DNA of 32,984 nucleotides, from NCBI GenBank assembly GCA_016222915.1, contig JACRQA010000156.1, positions 1 through 32,984 of the forward strand, written 5' to 3'. A model generated the notes under the pieces. The model was not told the DNA's origin and searched no databases. It saw only the letters and a list, made by a program, of their open reading frames with translations. Of this stretch, positions 25,519 to 32,251 are shown one piece after another. Origin of the DNA: Nitrospirota bacterium (lineage in GTDB: Bacteria; Nitrospirota; Thermodesulfovibrionia; UBA6902). A program made the position numbers and the translations under genes. The number at the start of each line of letters is the position of its first letter. The stretch's first letter is position 1.

Positions 25519-26855
25519 GTCAATAATGAAAATAACAACTTATCAATCTCATCAAGCAACTCCTTGAATTTCCCGCCGTGACTTTTTGACTCGGAGAATA
25601 ATTCTATCCTTAATTTTTTGATCTCCGGGTCATCACATCTTTCATAGGTAATGTGTCCTTTTTGTAATGCATGGCGTTCAAGAAGCAGAAGCTTTTTGGC
25701 CTTCTCCACAAAGGGCACGAGTACATCTTTTATTTCATCAAGTTGTTTGTCTGTTATCTGTGCCCTGTGTTCTGCAATCTGCACACTAATCGCTTTCATC
25801 ATTATGTATAACGTATTGTATTCAAGCCCCCGGACACCGCGCCGCCATTGAAGGAGCATGGAATTTCTCCAGAACCAGAGGAAATTCCGCTCCCCGAGAG
25901 AGATCAACTCAGCGCACATTGTGAAAAATTCCGGCACCCCGTCACATCCCCCCCTGCCCCCCTTTTCTAAAGAGGGGATGAACCGGCTGCGTCCGTGTTC
26001 TGTGCTCTGTGTTCTGTTGTCCGTCTGTTCTCCTGTCAGATATTCCCACAAATTCAATAACACATGCTGCCCGTTAATATCGTCGGGAGTATCAAAATGC
26101 ACAAGGGATAAAATGACCTTCCCTTTACCATACATGCCTTCAATGACAGCCGGCTCATTTTTAAGTCTGTTGGGATTAAGGTTTATCTGATAAACTTTTT
26201 CGAGCTCTTCCCACCGGCTGTCAGACCCGACATCTCCGACATTCAAATCCGAACTGAAGGCATCCGGCAGGGCGTCGCCGTACTTTGCGAGTATCTTTAT
26301 GTTGTCATCATCGATTATAAATTGCGACGGCCACCAAGCGTGAAACACGAGTTTAGAGTTCGGAGTTCGGAGTTCGGAGTTGCTCCCCCCCTTAATAAGG
26401 GGGGGCTGGGGGGGTAGTTTATCCCACATCGTATGCTTAGTAATATTCAGACATATTTTCCCGCTGAAACTCGGCACTCTTTCCTTGGTCGGTCTTCGCT
26501 TGATATTCAACAAACCGATGCCGTCTTTGCCTGTCGTCGCCAGCCCTGCGCCGCCGCAGAAACCAAGATAACTGCCGCCATCGGAGACGAAATCCCGGAT
26601 GGCCGCTGCGCCGGTTTCACCGAGCGCCTTGATTTTATTGGATGCCCACCCACCCGGTACAAAAAGCATTTTATATTTATTCAGTGCCCCGGTCTTTATG
26701 TCTTCAGCTCTAATAAGATCAAAGGGAAGGCCAAGACCTGTCAGTGCCCTATATGCCATGAGGCCCCAGAGGAATGATTCGTCCCAGAGAAAGGCGACCT
26801 TATGAGTTGAGAGTTGGGAGTTAGAAGTTAAGAGTTCTGAATCTTGCATCTTCAA
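25515..26855 (-). CDS. BPL_N (biotin-protein-ligase N-terminal / GATase1-like) domain protein with repeat-derived insertions
   Basis: 'KVAFLWDESFLWGLMAYRALTGLGLPFDLIRAEDI', 'LFVPGGWASNKIKALG', 'GGSYLGFCGGAGLA'; contains several heptamer/palindrome-encoded segments. Confidence 0.8.
   Translation of the reverse strand: MKMQDSELLTSNSQLSTHKVAFLWDESFLWGLMAYRALTGLGLPFDLIRAEDIKTGALNKYKMLFVPGGWASNKIKALGETGAAAIRDFVSDGGSYLGFCGGAGLATTGKDGIGLLNIKRRPTKERVPSFSGKICLNITKHTMWDKLPPQPPLIKGGSNSELRTPNSKLVFHAWWPSQFIIDDDNIKILAKYGDALPDAFSSDLNVGDVGSDSRWEELEKVYQINLNPNRLKNEPAVIEGMYGKGKVILSLVHFDTPDDINGQHVLLNLWEYLTGEQTDNRTQSTEHGRSRFIPSLEKGGRGGCDGVPEFFTMCAELISLGERNFLWFWRNSMLLQWRRGVRGLEYNTLYIMMKAISVQIAEHRAQITDKQLDEIKDVLVPFVEKAKKLLLLERHALQKGHITYERCDDPEIKKLRIELFSESKSHGGKFKELLDEIDKLLFSLLT
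25747..25781. repeat. Heptamer array, 5 units (NNNNCTG type) in BPL_N ORF
   Basis: TTGTCTG TTATCTG TGCCCTG TGTTCTG CAATCTG. Confidence 0.65.
25945..25980. repeat. C-rich palindromic repeat in BPL_N ORF, encodes FIPSLEKGGRGG
   Basis: CATCCCCCCCTGCCCCCCTTTTCTAAAGAGGGGATG. Confidence 0.75.
25994..26021. repeat. Heptamer array, about 4 units (YGTGYTC type) in BPL_N ORF
   Basis: CGTGTTC TGTGCTC TGTGTTC TGTTGTC; encodes ..DNRTQSTEHG... Confidence 0.65.
26349..26383. repeat. Heptamer array, 5 units (GAGTTCG) in BPL_N ORF
   Basis: GAGTTTA GAGTTCG GAGTTCG GAGTTCG GAGTTGC. Confidence 0.85.
26384..26416. repeat. C/G-rich palindromic repeat in BPL_N ORF, encodes LPPQPPLIKGG
   Basis: TCCCCCCCTTAATAAGGGGGGGCTGGGGGGGTA, immediately beside the GAGTTCG heptamer array. 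Confidence 0.8.
26804..26838. repeat. Heptamer array, 5 units (GAGTTNN) at the N-terminus of the BPL_N ORF
   Basis: GAGTTGA GAGTTGG GAGTTAG AAGTTAA GAGTTCT. Confidence 0.8.
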
Positions 26856-26864
26856 TGTTGAATG

Positions 26865-27653
26865 TTAAATTTTATACTTCGTTGAATATCCCCTCGGCGT
26901 CACCATCCGGCCCTGCCATGTGAATGTGTTCGTGTTGCCGATGATGACTGTGCTCTGCATGTCTATTTCGTTATCGAGCATATTTTGCAGGTCTGTCACG
27001 GCCACTGTTTCATTCTCTCTTGAAGCGCCTGTCACAATCCCGACCGGGGTCTCAGGACTTCTATGCTTTAGAATAATGTCCCTCGCCTTTTTAATATGGT
27101 CCTGCCTGCCCTTGCTCTTTGGATTATAAATGACGATCACAAAGTCAGCGGAGGCAGCTGCTTCAAGCCGCTTCTCGATTAATTCCCATGGAGTAAGGAG
27201 GTCGCTTAAACTAATTGAAGCGAAGTCGTGCATTAGAGGCGCACCAAGTCGTGAAGCACAGGCAGAAAGCGCAGGGATGCCGGGGATGATTTCAATATCG
27301 ACTTGCGGTAGGGGCACGGCGCGCCGTGCCCCTACAACCTTTTGCTGACCAAATACTATCTCAAACACCAACCCCGCCATTGCATAAATTCCCGGATCAC
27401 CGCTGCAGATGACAGCGACTGTTTTCCCGTCCTGCGCAAGTTCCACTGCCTTCGCGCACCTGTCCACTTCCTGCCGCATGCCGGATGACATTACCTTTTT
27501 CTCCTTGATAAGGTCCTGTATCAGATCGAGATATGTTTTATAGCCGACTATGATATCTGCGTCTTGGATTGCCTTTTTTGCAGCGGGTGTAATATGGTCC
27601 GGACTGCCGGGCCCTATCCCTACAACGTTAATTTTGCCTTTGCGATTGCTAAT
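26865..27653 (-). CDS. cobJ: Precorrin-3B C17-methyltransferase (CobJ/CbiH), non-canonical start
   Basis: Frame upstream of ATG 27491 encodes NRKGKINVVGIGPGSPDHITPAAKKAIQDADIIVGYKTYLDLIQDLIKEKKVM.., the conserved CobJ N-terminus; no ATG/GTG/TTG precedes it, so an ATT codon was used as a nominal start. Confidence 0.88.
   Translation of the reverse strand: MSNRKGKINVVGIGPGSPDHITPAAKKAIQDADIIVGYKTYLDLIQDLIKEKKVMSSGMRQEVDRCAKAVELAQDGKTVAVICSGDPGIYAMAGLVFEIVFGQQKVVGARRAVPLPQVDIEIIPGIPALSACASRLGAPLMHDFASISLSDLLTPWELIEKRLEAAASADFVIVIYNPKSKGRQDHIKKARDIILKHRSPETPVGIVTGASRENETVAVTDLQNMLDNEIDMQSTVIIGNTNTFTWQGRMVTPRGYSTKYKI
27308..27335. repeat. 28-bp perfect palindrome inside cobJ
   Basis: GTAGGGGCACGGCGCGCCGTGCCCCTAC; translated VGARRAVPL in the cobJ frame. 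Confidence 0.95.
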
Positions 27654-28681
27654 GTTACATTCCCCCTTTTTACTTTTGGAATAATTACATCGACCCTGTC
27701 AGACACCTGTCTCGCCGCCAATACAGCGGCAGGCTCGGATACCGCAACTGCACCGGTTGCGGCTTTGACCAGTTTCGATCCTTTAATGCCCATCTCAGTA
27801 GCCACTGTATTCAGTGTGTCTCCCGGGAAAAAGCTGAGCGGAAGTCTATTGTATTCAGCGAACTCAAGCAATCCCTTTTCATCATTCTTCAGATCGATGG
27901 AGGCAATGCCTGTTATGGAATGAGCGGACAGCCTGCTTTTTTTCAGAAGCGATGTGAATTCATTTTGGATTTCTTTTTTTGTTGTGCCTCTGTTGCAGCC
28001 TATACCCGCGAAAAGGTTCCGGGGTCTCAGGTAAAGGGCCTTCCTTTTGTATAGTTCTTCAGAAATTATTATTTCAGCTTTATCCGATGATTCAACGATG
28101 TTAAATTCGTCCGGCGCTTCCGGCAGGAAGATGGAATTGCCTGTATACACCTTTACGCTCTTACCGTTTACAATCTTCGCGCTCAGCTGCTTAAGCCTCT
28201 CACAATCCTCCACATAAAGGCCTCTCTCATTTGCCCATATATCCAGCGCTATCTTGCTCTGCACGTCCGAAGCAGTTGTGATCACTGCCTGAGCGCCAAG
28301 GAAGTTCGCTATCTCTCCAGCCAGTTTGTTTGCCCCGCCAAGATGACCGCTCAGGAGACTGATGGCATACCGCCCCTTTTCATCAAGGACAATAACCGCA
28401 GGATCAGTCTTTTTATCTTTCAGTAGCGGGGCTATTGTTCTGATGACAATACCCGTTGCCATGATAAAGATGAGGTTCTTGCACTCATGCCATTGTAGGG
28501 GCACGGCGCGCCGTGCCCCTACGGACGTAAATTTGACAATCCGAGCGTCAGGGTAAAGTCCTTTCAGTTTCTGGGCTAACTTTAAGCCGTTGTCCGTAAT
28601 AAAAAAGATACTGGTAGGGGCAATCGTTTTTCTGACCCCTGACCCCTGATCCCTGACCCCTTTTTTATTTCCTGTACTCAT
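27620..28681 (-). CDS. cbiG: Cobalt-precorrin-5A hydrolase (CbiG)
   Basis: 'FFITDNGLKLAQKLK', 'LIFIMATGIVIRTIAPLLKDKKTDPAVIVLDEKGRYAISLLSGHLGGANKLA', 'LFAGIGCNRGT', 'GVAVSEPAAVLAA'. Confidence 0.95.
   Translation of the reverse strand: MSTGNKKGVRDQGSGVRKTIAPTSIFFITDNGLKLAQKLKGLYPDARIVKFTSVGARRAVPLQWHECKNLIFIMATGIVIRTIAPLLKDKKTDPAVIVLDEKGRYAISLLSGHLGGANKLAGEIANFLGAQAVITTASDVQSKIALDIWANERGLYVEDCERLKQLSAKIVNGKSVKVYTGNSIFLPEAPDEFNIVESSDKAEIIISEELYKRKALYLRPRNLFAGIGCNRGTTKKEIQNEFTSLLKKSRLSAHSITGIASIDLKNDEKGLLEFAEYNRLPLSFFPGDTLNTVATEMGIKGSKLVKAATGAVAVSEPAAVLAARQVSDRVDVIIPKVKRGNVTLAIAKAKLTL
28495..28522. repeat. 28-bp perfect palindrome inside cbiG, identical to the cobJ copy
   Basis: GTAGGGGCACGGCGCGCCGTGCCCCTAC; translated VGARRAVPL in the cbiG frame. 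Confidence 0.95.
28633..28660. repeat. Heptamer array, 4 units (TGACCCC) near the cbiG start codon
   Basis: TGACCCC TGACCCC TGATCCC TGACCCC. Confidence 0.9.
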
Positions 28682-29423
28682 GTTTAAAGTCCTTATGATA
28701 AAGCTTCGATTCTCTCCCCAGCTTTTCTTCAGATGCCCTCAATGCTTCGCCAACATAAATCAATGCGGTCTTTTTGATCCCGGCTTCTTTGACTTTCTCT
28801 GCAATGTCCCTTAAAGTTCCACGTACGAGCCGTTCTTCCGGCCATGATACCCTTTCAATTACAACAACAGGGGTATCTTCAGGATAACCTTCAAGCAGTT
28901 CATCTCTGACTTTTTCAATCATGCCCGCGCTTAGAAATATCACCATCGACGCCCCGTGCTTTGCCAGAGCGGAGAGTTTCTCTTTTTCCGGCACGGGAGT
29001 TCTTCCCTCAATGCGTGTAAAGATCACAGTCTGGCTGATTTCAGGGATAGTCAGCTCCTGCCCTAAAAGCGCCGCGCCTGCCATAGCAGATGACACGCCG
29101 GGAACAACTTCGTAAGGGATATCAAGTTCACGGAGCCTTTCTATCTGCTCTGAGATCGCGCTGTAAAAGGACGGGTCGCCGGTGTGGAGCCTTACAATAA
29201 GCTTCCCCTGATTTTTCTGAATCACATTTATTATCTCATCCAGCGTCATGCCCGCAGAGTCATGTATTTCTGCTCTGATTCCATCCAGAAGGGCAGGGTT
29301 CACCAGGCTCCCTGCGTAAATCACGACATCCGCCGTGTCAAGCAGCTTCCTGCCCCTGACGGTAATCAGCTCAGGATCACCAGCGCCTGCGCCTACAAAG
29401 TATATTTTATTTTTCTTCGTCAC
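28665..29423 (-). CDS. cobM: Precorrin-4 C11-methyltransferase
   Basis: 'IYFVGAGAGDPELITVRGRKLLDTADVVIYAGSLVNPALL', 'RLHTGDPSFYSAISEQIERL', 'VPGVSSAMAGAALLGQELTIPEISQTVIFTRIEGRTPVP'. Confidence 0.96.
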   Translation of the reverse strand: MTKKNKIYFVGAGAGDPELITVRGRKLLDTADVVIYAGSLVNPALLDGIRAEIHDSAGMTLDEIINVIQKNQGKLIVRLHTGDPSFYSAISEQIERLRELDIPYEVVPGVSSAMAGAALLGQELTIPEISQTVIFTRIEGRTPVPEKEKLSALAKHGASMVIFLSAGMIEKVRDELLEGYPEDTPVVVIERVSWPEERLVRGTLRDIAEKVKEAGIKKTALIYVGEALRASEEKLGRESKLYHKDFKHEYRK

Positions 29424-30204
29424 TGTTTAACCTCTGGGATATGTATTCCCTCAAGACCTGCGCTGCAGCCAGAATATCTTCAGTCTGAGGAAGCTTGTTA
29501 ATAATACTATTCACATAATTTCGTTCCTGTAAAAGTCTGACAGACTCTTTGAAATGCATATCATATACCCATGACAACTTCATCAATTTGAAATCATTCA
29601 CACTTCTGATATTTGAATACGAAGCAACATGCTTATTGATTATGCATGAAATCATGACCTTTGAATATTCAGGGACATCAGGCATCCTGAAAGCGGTAGC
29701 GGACGCCCTCTTTTCAACAGGGCTTTCATAATACTCGATGAAGACACGGAAGATGTCCACCTTGTCCGCGTCACGGATGAGCTTCAGAAACAAAACCACC
29801 TCGCTGTCCAGCACAGTCGGTATTGCAAATGCATTGTGAAACTTCACGGCCTGAATTATCAATTGCTGTTCATCAACGGGAAGCCGTTGCAGGACCTTCT
29901 CCTCAACCAGTATCCTTGATCCGAGCAGTCCGTGATTAAGAGAAATAGAGTCCCTGAATGTTTTGTATTTCGTATATTGCCGGAACCTCCCGACATCATG
30001 GAAAAGGGCCACAGCTTCAGCCAGTCTCACCTGGTTGCCGTCAAGTGACGAGCCCTCGGCAATTTTGACGATATTCCTGCATACATTATCAGTATGCTCC
30101 ACCTTCAGTAGTATGTTCTTCTGGTCTTCGTTATCAGGGGAATAATAAGACCGGGTGTAATCCGCAAACCAGCTTTTAAAATATATCAGGTCATCCTGTG
30201 TCAT
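29407..30204 (-). CDS. HD-domain phosphohydrolase-like protein
   Basis: 'HTDNVCRNIVKIAEG', 'AVALFHDVGRFRQY', 'LIRDADKVDIFRVF' (H..HD..D pattern); overlaps cobI (4 nt) and cobM (17 nt). Confidence 0.9.
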   Translation of the reverse strand: MTQDDLIYFKSWFADYTRSYYSPDNEDQKNILLKVEHTDNVCRNIVKIAEGSSLDGNQVRLAEAVALFHDVGRFRQYTKYKTFRDSISLNHGLLGSRILVEEKVLQRLPVDEQQLIIQAVKFHNAFAIPTVLDSEVVLFLKLIRDADKVDIFRVFIEYYESPVEKRASATAFRMPDVPEYSKVMISCIINKHVASYSNIRSVNDFKLMKLSWVYDMHFKESVRLLQERNYVNSIINKLPQTEDILAAAQVLREYISQRLNSDEEK

Positions 30205-30947
30205 TTTCTCACGATCACCATTGAAAAGTAATTTAATCCTTCCTGTTTTATCTTCGTGATGTCCCGGTATATTATTTCATCCTCCATGCCGGCCCTTGAA
30301 ACGCAGACAGCCCTGCCTATGAGGCCCATTTCACGAAGCAGCTTTGTTATTTCATCGAGCACCTTGTTCACCTTCATGAGCACCACGGTATCGAACATCT
30401 CCAGGGTCGCCTTCAGGTTGTCCAGGTAATTTGCCGGGAGAATAGCGATCCTCTCATTCCCAAGCCCCAGGGAAATATTCGCCCTCGCAGCTGATGCATT
30501 TATGGAAGATACGCCGGGAATTATCTGAATGCTCAGGTCAGGCTGGAGTTCAATGAGTTTATCGTATAGATAAAAAAACGTGCTGTAGATCGTGGGATCG
30601 CCGAGCGTTAGAAAAGCGATATCATTTCCTTTCCTGAGCCTGCTCAAGATTGTTTCAGATATTTGATGCCATTTATCATCAAGATTCAAATCTGGATTAT
30701 CTAATCCTTGACCCTTGCCCCTTGACCCTTGCCCCATAGTTTTTTTCATAGGAAAATGCGCCTCAATAATCTCCTTCCCCTCAAGACTCACCGCCCTTTC
30801 AACAATCGACAGGGCAAGGCTGCTGCCTTCCTCCCGGCCTTTCGGGACGCAGAGCACAGGGGATTCCTTAATTATCCTCACAGCCTTCAGGGTCAAAAGT
30901 TCCGGGTCACCGGGGCCTATGCCGATTACGCTTAGTCTGCCTGTCAT
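30201..30947 (-). CDS. cobI: Precorrin-2 C20-methyltransferase (CobI/CbiL)
   Basis: 'LSVIGIGPGDPELLTLKAVRIIKESPVLCVPKGREEGSSLALSIVE', 'DIAFLTLGDPTIYSTFFYLYDKL', 'IIPGVSSINASAARANISLGLGNERIAILPA'. Confidence 0.95.
   Translation of the reverse strand: MTGRLSVIGIGPGDPELLTLKAVRIIKESPVLCVPKGREEGSSLALSIVERAVSLEGKEIIEAHFPMKKTMGQGSRGKGQGLDNPDLNLDDKWHQISETILSRLRKGNDIAFLTLGDPTIYSTFFYLYDKLIELQPDLSIQIIPGVSSINASAARANISLGLGNERIAILPANYLDNLKATLEMFDTVVLMKVNKVLDEITKLLREMGLIGRAVCVSRAGMEDEIIYRDITKIKQEGLNYFSMVIVRK
30706..30733. repeat. Heptamer array, 4 units (CCTTGAC/CCTTGCC) in cobI
   Basis: CCTTGAC CCTTGCC CCTTGAC CCTTGCC; encodes GQGSRGKGQG. Confidence 0.9.
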
Positions 30948-32251
30948 TACACTTTCTCTCCGATGACGATGAATATCGGGTTCAATGCGCTCATATGCAT
31001 TTTCCCGCCGATTGCTTTTGATCTTGAAACTGAGATCTCCGAAACATCGACCTTGAATCCATTTCTCTCAAGAGACTGCACCGCTTCATGCAATGTCTCG
31101 ATTGTCGCTGCGTTTATAACTGCAATTCCCGAAGGCATCCGCTCATTGATATAATCCACAATATCATTTAACCTGCCGCTGCTGCCGCCGATGAATACCC
31201 TGTCCGGCGCAGGCAGTTGCAGGAGTGACTCAGGGGCATGGCCGCCGACAATTTCGATATTGACCGCTTCATACCTGTTTTTATTCTCCCTGATATTGAC
31301 AACCTGTTCTTCATCTTTTTCAATTGCGTATATTTTTAAATCCGGACGCAGGAGAGAAGCTTCAACTGACACAGAACCTGAACCTGCTCCGATGTCCCAG
31401 AGCATGCCTGTCTTTGGTAATCTCAATTTATGAAGTGCCACAGCCCGGACTTCGTCTTTAGTGATCAAACCTCTTGAATGCCGGATCTCGTCTTCTTTGA
31501 GACCGAAGACGGGGGTTGGGGGTTGGGGGTTGGGGGTTAGTAGGGGCATGGCGCGCCACGCCCCTACGGGTGCATTCTTAATGATCACCACATTAGGATG
31601 CTCGAATGATTTAATTGAAATCTCTTGAGGCGTCCCTTCCGTGACTTTTTCGTCGTCATAACCAAGCTTTTCGCAGACGTACATCCGCAATGAATTCTGG
31701 GGCGAGATGACCTCGCCCCTACAAATTACGTTCGCAATCGCTTCAGGACTGTTGACCTTATCAGTCAATATCGCAATCTTGCTGTGTCTATTGAGAAGCC
31801 TCGGCACGTCCGCAAGCTCATACTCAAGCTTTCTCCTCTTTTCGGGATCAGGGCCTCCGTGCAGGCTTATCAGAAGTGCATTATTGGACGTCTCTTTTAT
31901 CCTGGAGAAGGCTACCTGGATACTTGAAAGGTCCGGGTACACTTCTGCCGCGTCTTTTCCCAGTCTCTCTATCACCAGCCTGCCTCTGCCGAAGAACATC
32001 GTATCACCTGCAGCCAGGAGCGCTATCTTCTTTGTCTGATAATTGTCTGCGATATAATCGAGCATTTCATAGACGTTGCCGTGGGTAATGATCCTATCCT
32101 TCACTTCACCATATTCCGCGTAATTCTCAAAGACACCGAGAAGGCGGTCATTAACAAGGACAACGTCTGAATTCAGAAGCGCCCTTTCTGCCTTCGTGTC
32201 GAGAGGCCTGAAGCCAATTCCTATTATCCGGACCTTATTCACTTGATGCAA
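30947..32251 (-). CDS. cbiET: Bifunctional CbiE-CbiT (precorrin-6Y C5,15-methyltransferase/decarboxylating, CobL-like)
   Basis: N-terminal tetrapyrrole methylase ('[32 protein letters not shown]') plus C-terminal CbiT ('[41 protein letters not shown]'). Confidence 0.94.
   Translation of the reverse strand: MHQVNKVRIIGIGFRPLDTKAERALLNSDVVLVNDRLLGVFENYAEYGEVKDRIITHGNVYEMLDYIADNYQTKKIALLAAGDTMFFGRGRLVIERLGKDAAEVYPDLSSIQVAFSRIKETSNNALLISLHGGPDPEKRRKLEYELADVPRLLNRHSKIAILTDKVNSPEAIANVICRGEVISPQNSLRMYVCEKLGYDDEKVTEGTPQEISIKSFEHPNVVIIKNAPVGAWRAMPLLTPNPQPPTPVFGLKEDEIRHSRGLITKDEVRAVALHKLRLPKTGMLWDIGAGSGSVSVEASLLRPDLKIYAIEKDEEQVVNIRENKNRYEAVNIEIVGGHAPESLLQLPAPDRVFIGGSSGRLNDIVDYINERMPSGIAVINAATIETLHEAVQSLERNGFKVDVSEISVSRSKAIGGKMHMSALNPIFIVIGEKV
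31511..31538. repeat. Perfect heptamer array, 4 units (GGGGGTT) in cbiET
   Basis: GGGGGTT x4, abutting the palindrome at 31540; encodes [10 protein letters not shown] region. Confidence 0.95.
31540..31567. repeat. 28-bp palindromic repeat inside cbiET
   Basis: GTAGGGGCATGGCGCGCCACGCCCCTAC; translated VGAWRAMPL. Confidence 0.93.
31698..31722. repeat. Related palindrome inside cbiET
   Basis: TGGGGCGAGATGACCTCGCCCCTAC; translated CRGEVISPQ (a different frame from the VGARRAVPL copies). Confidence 0.75.
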
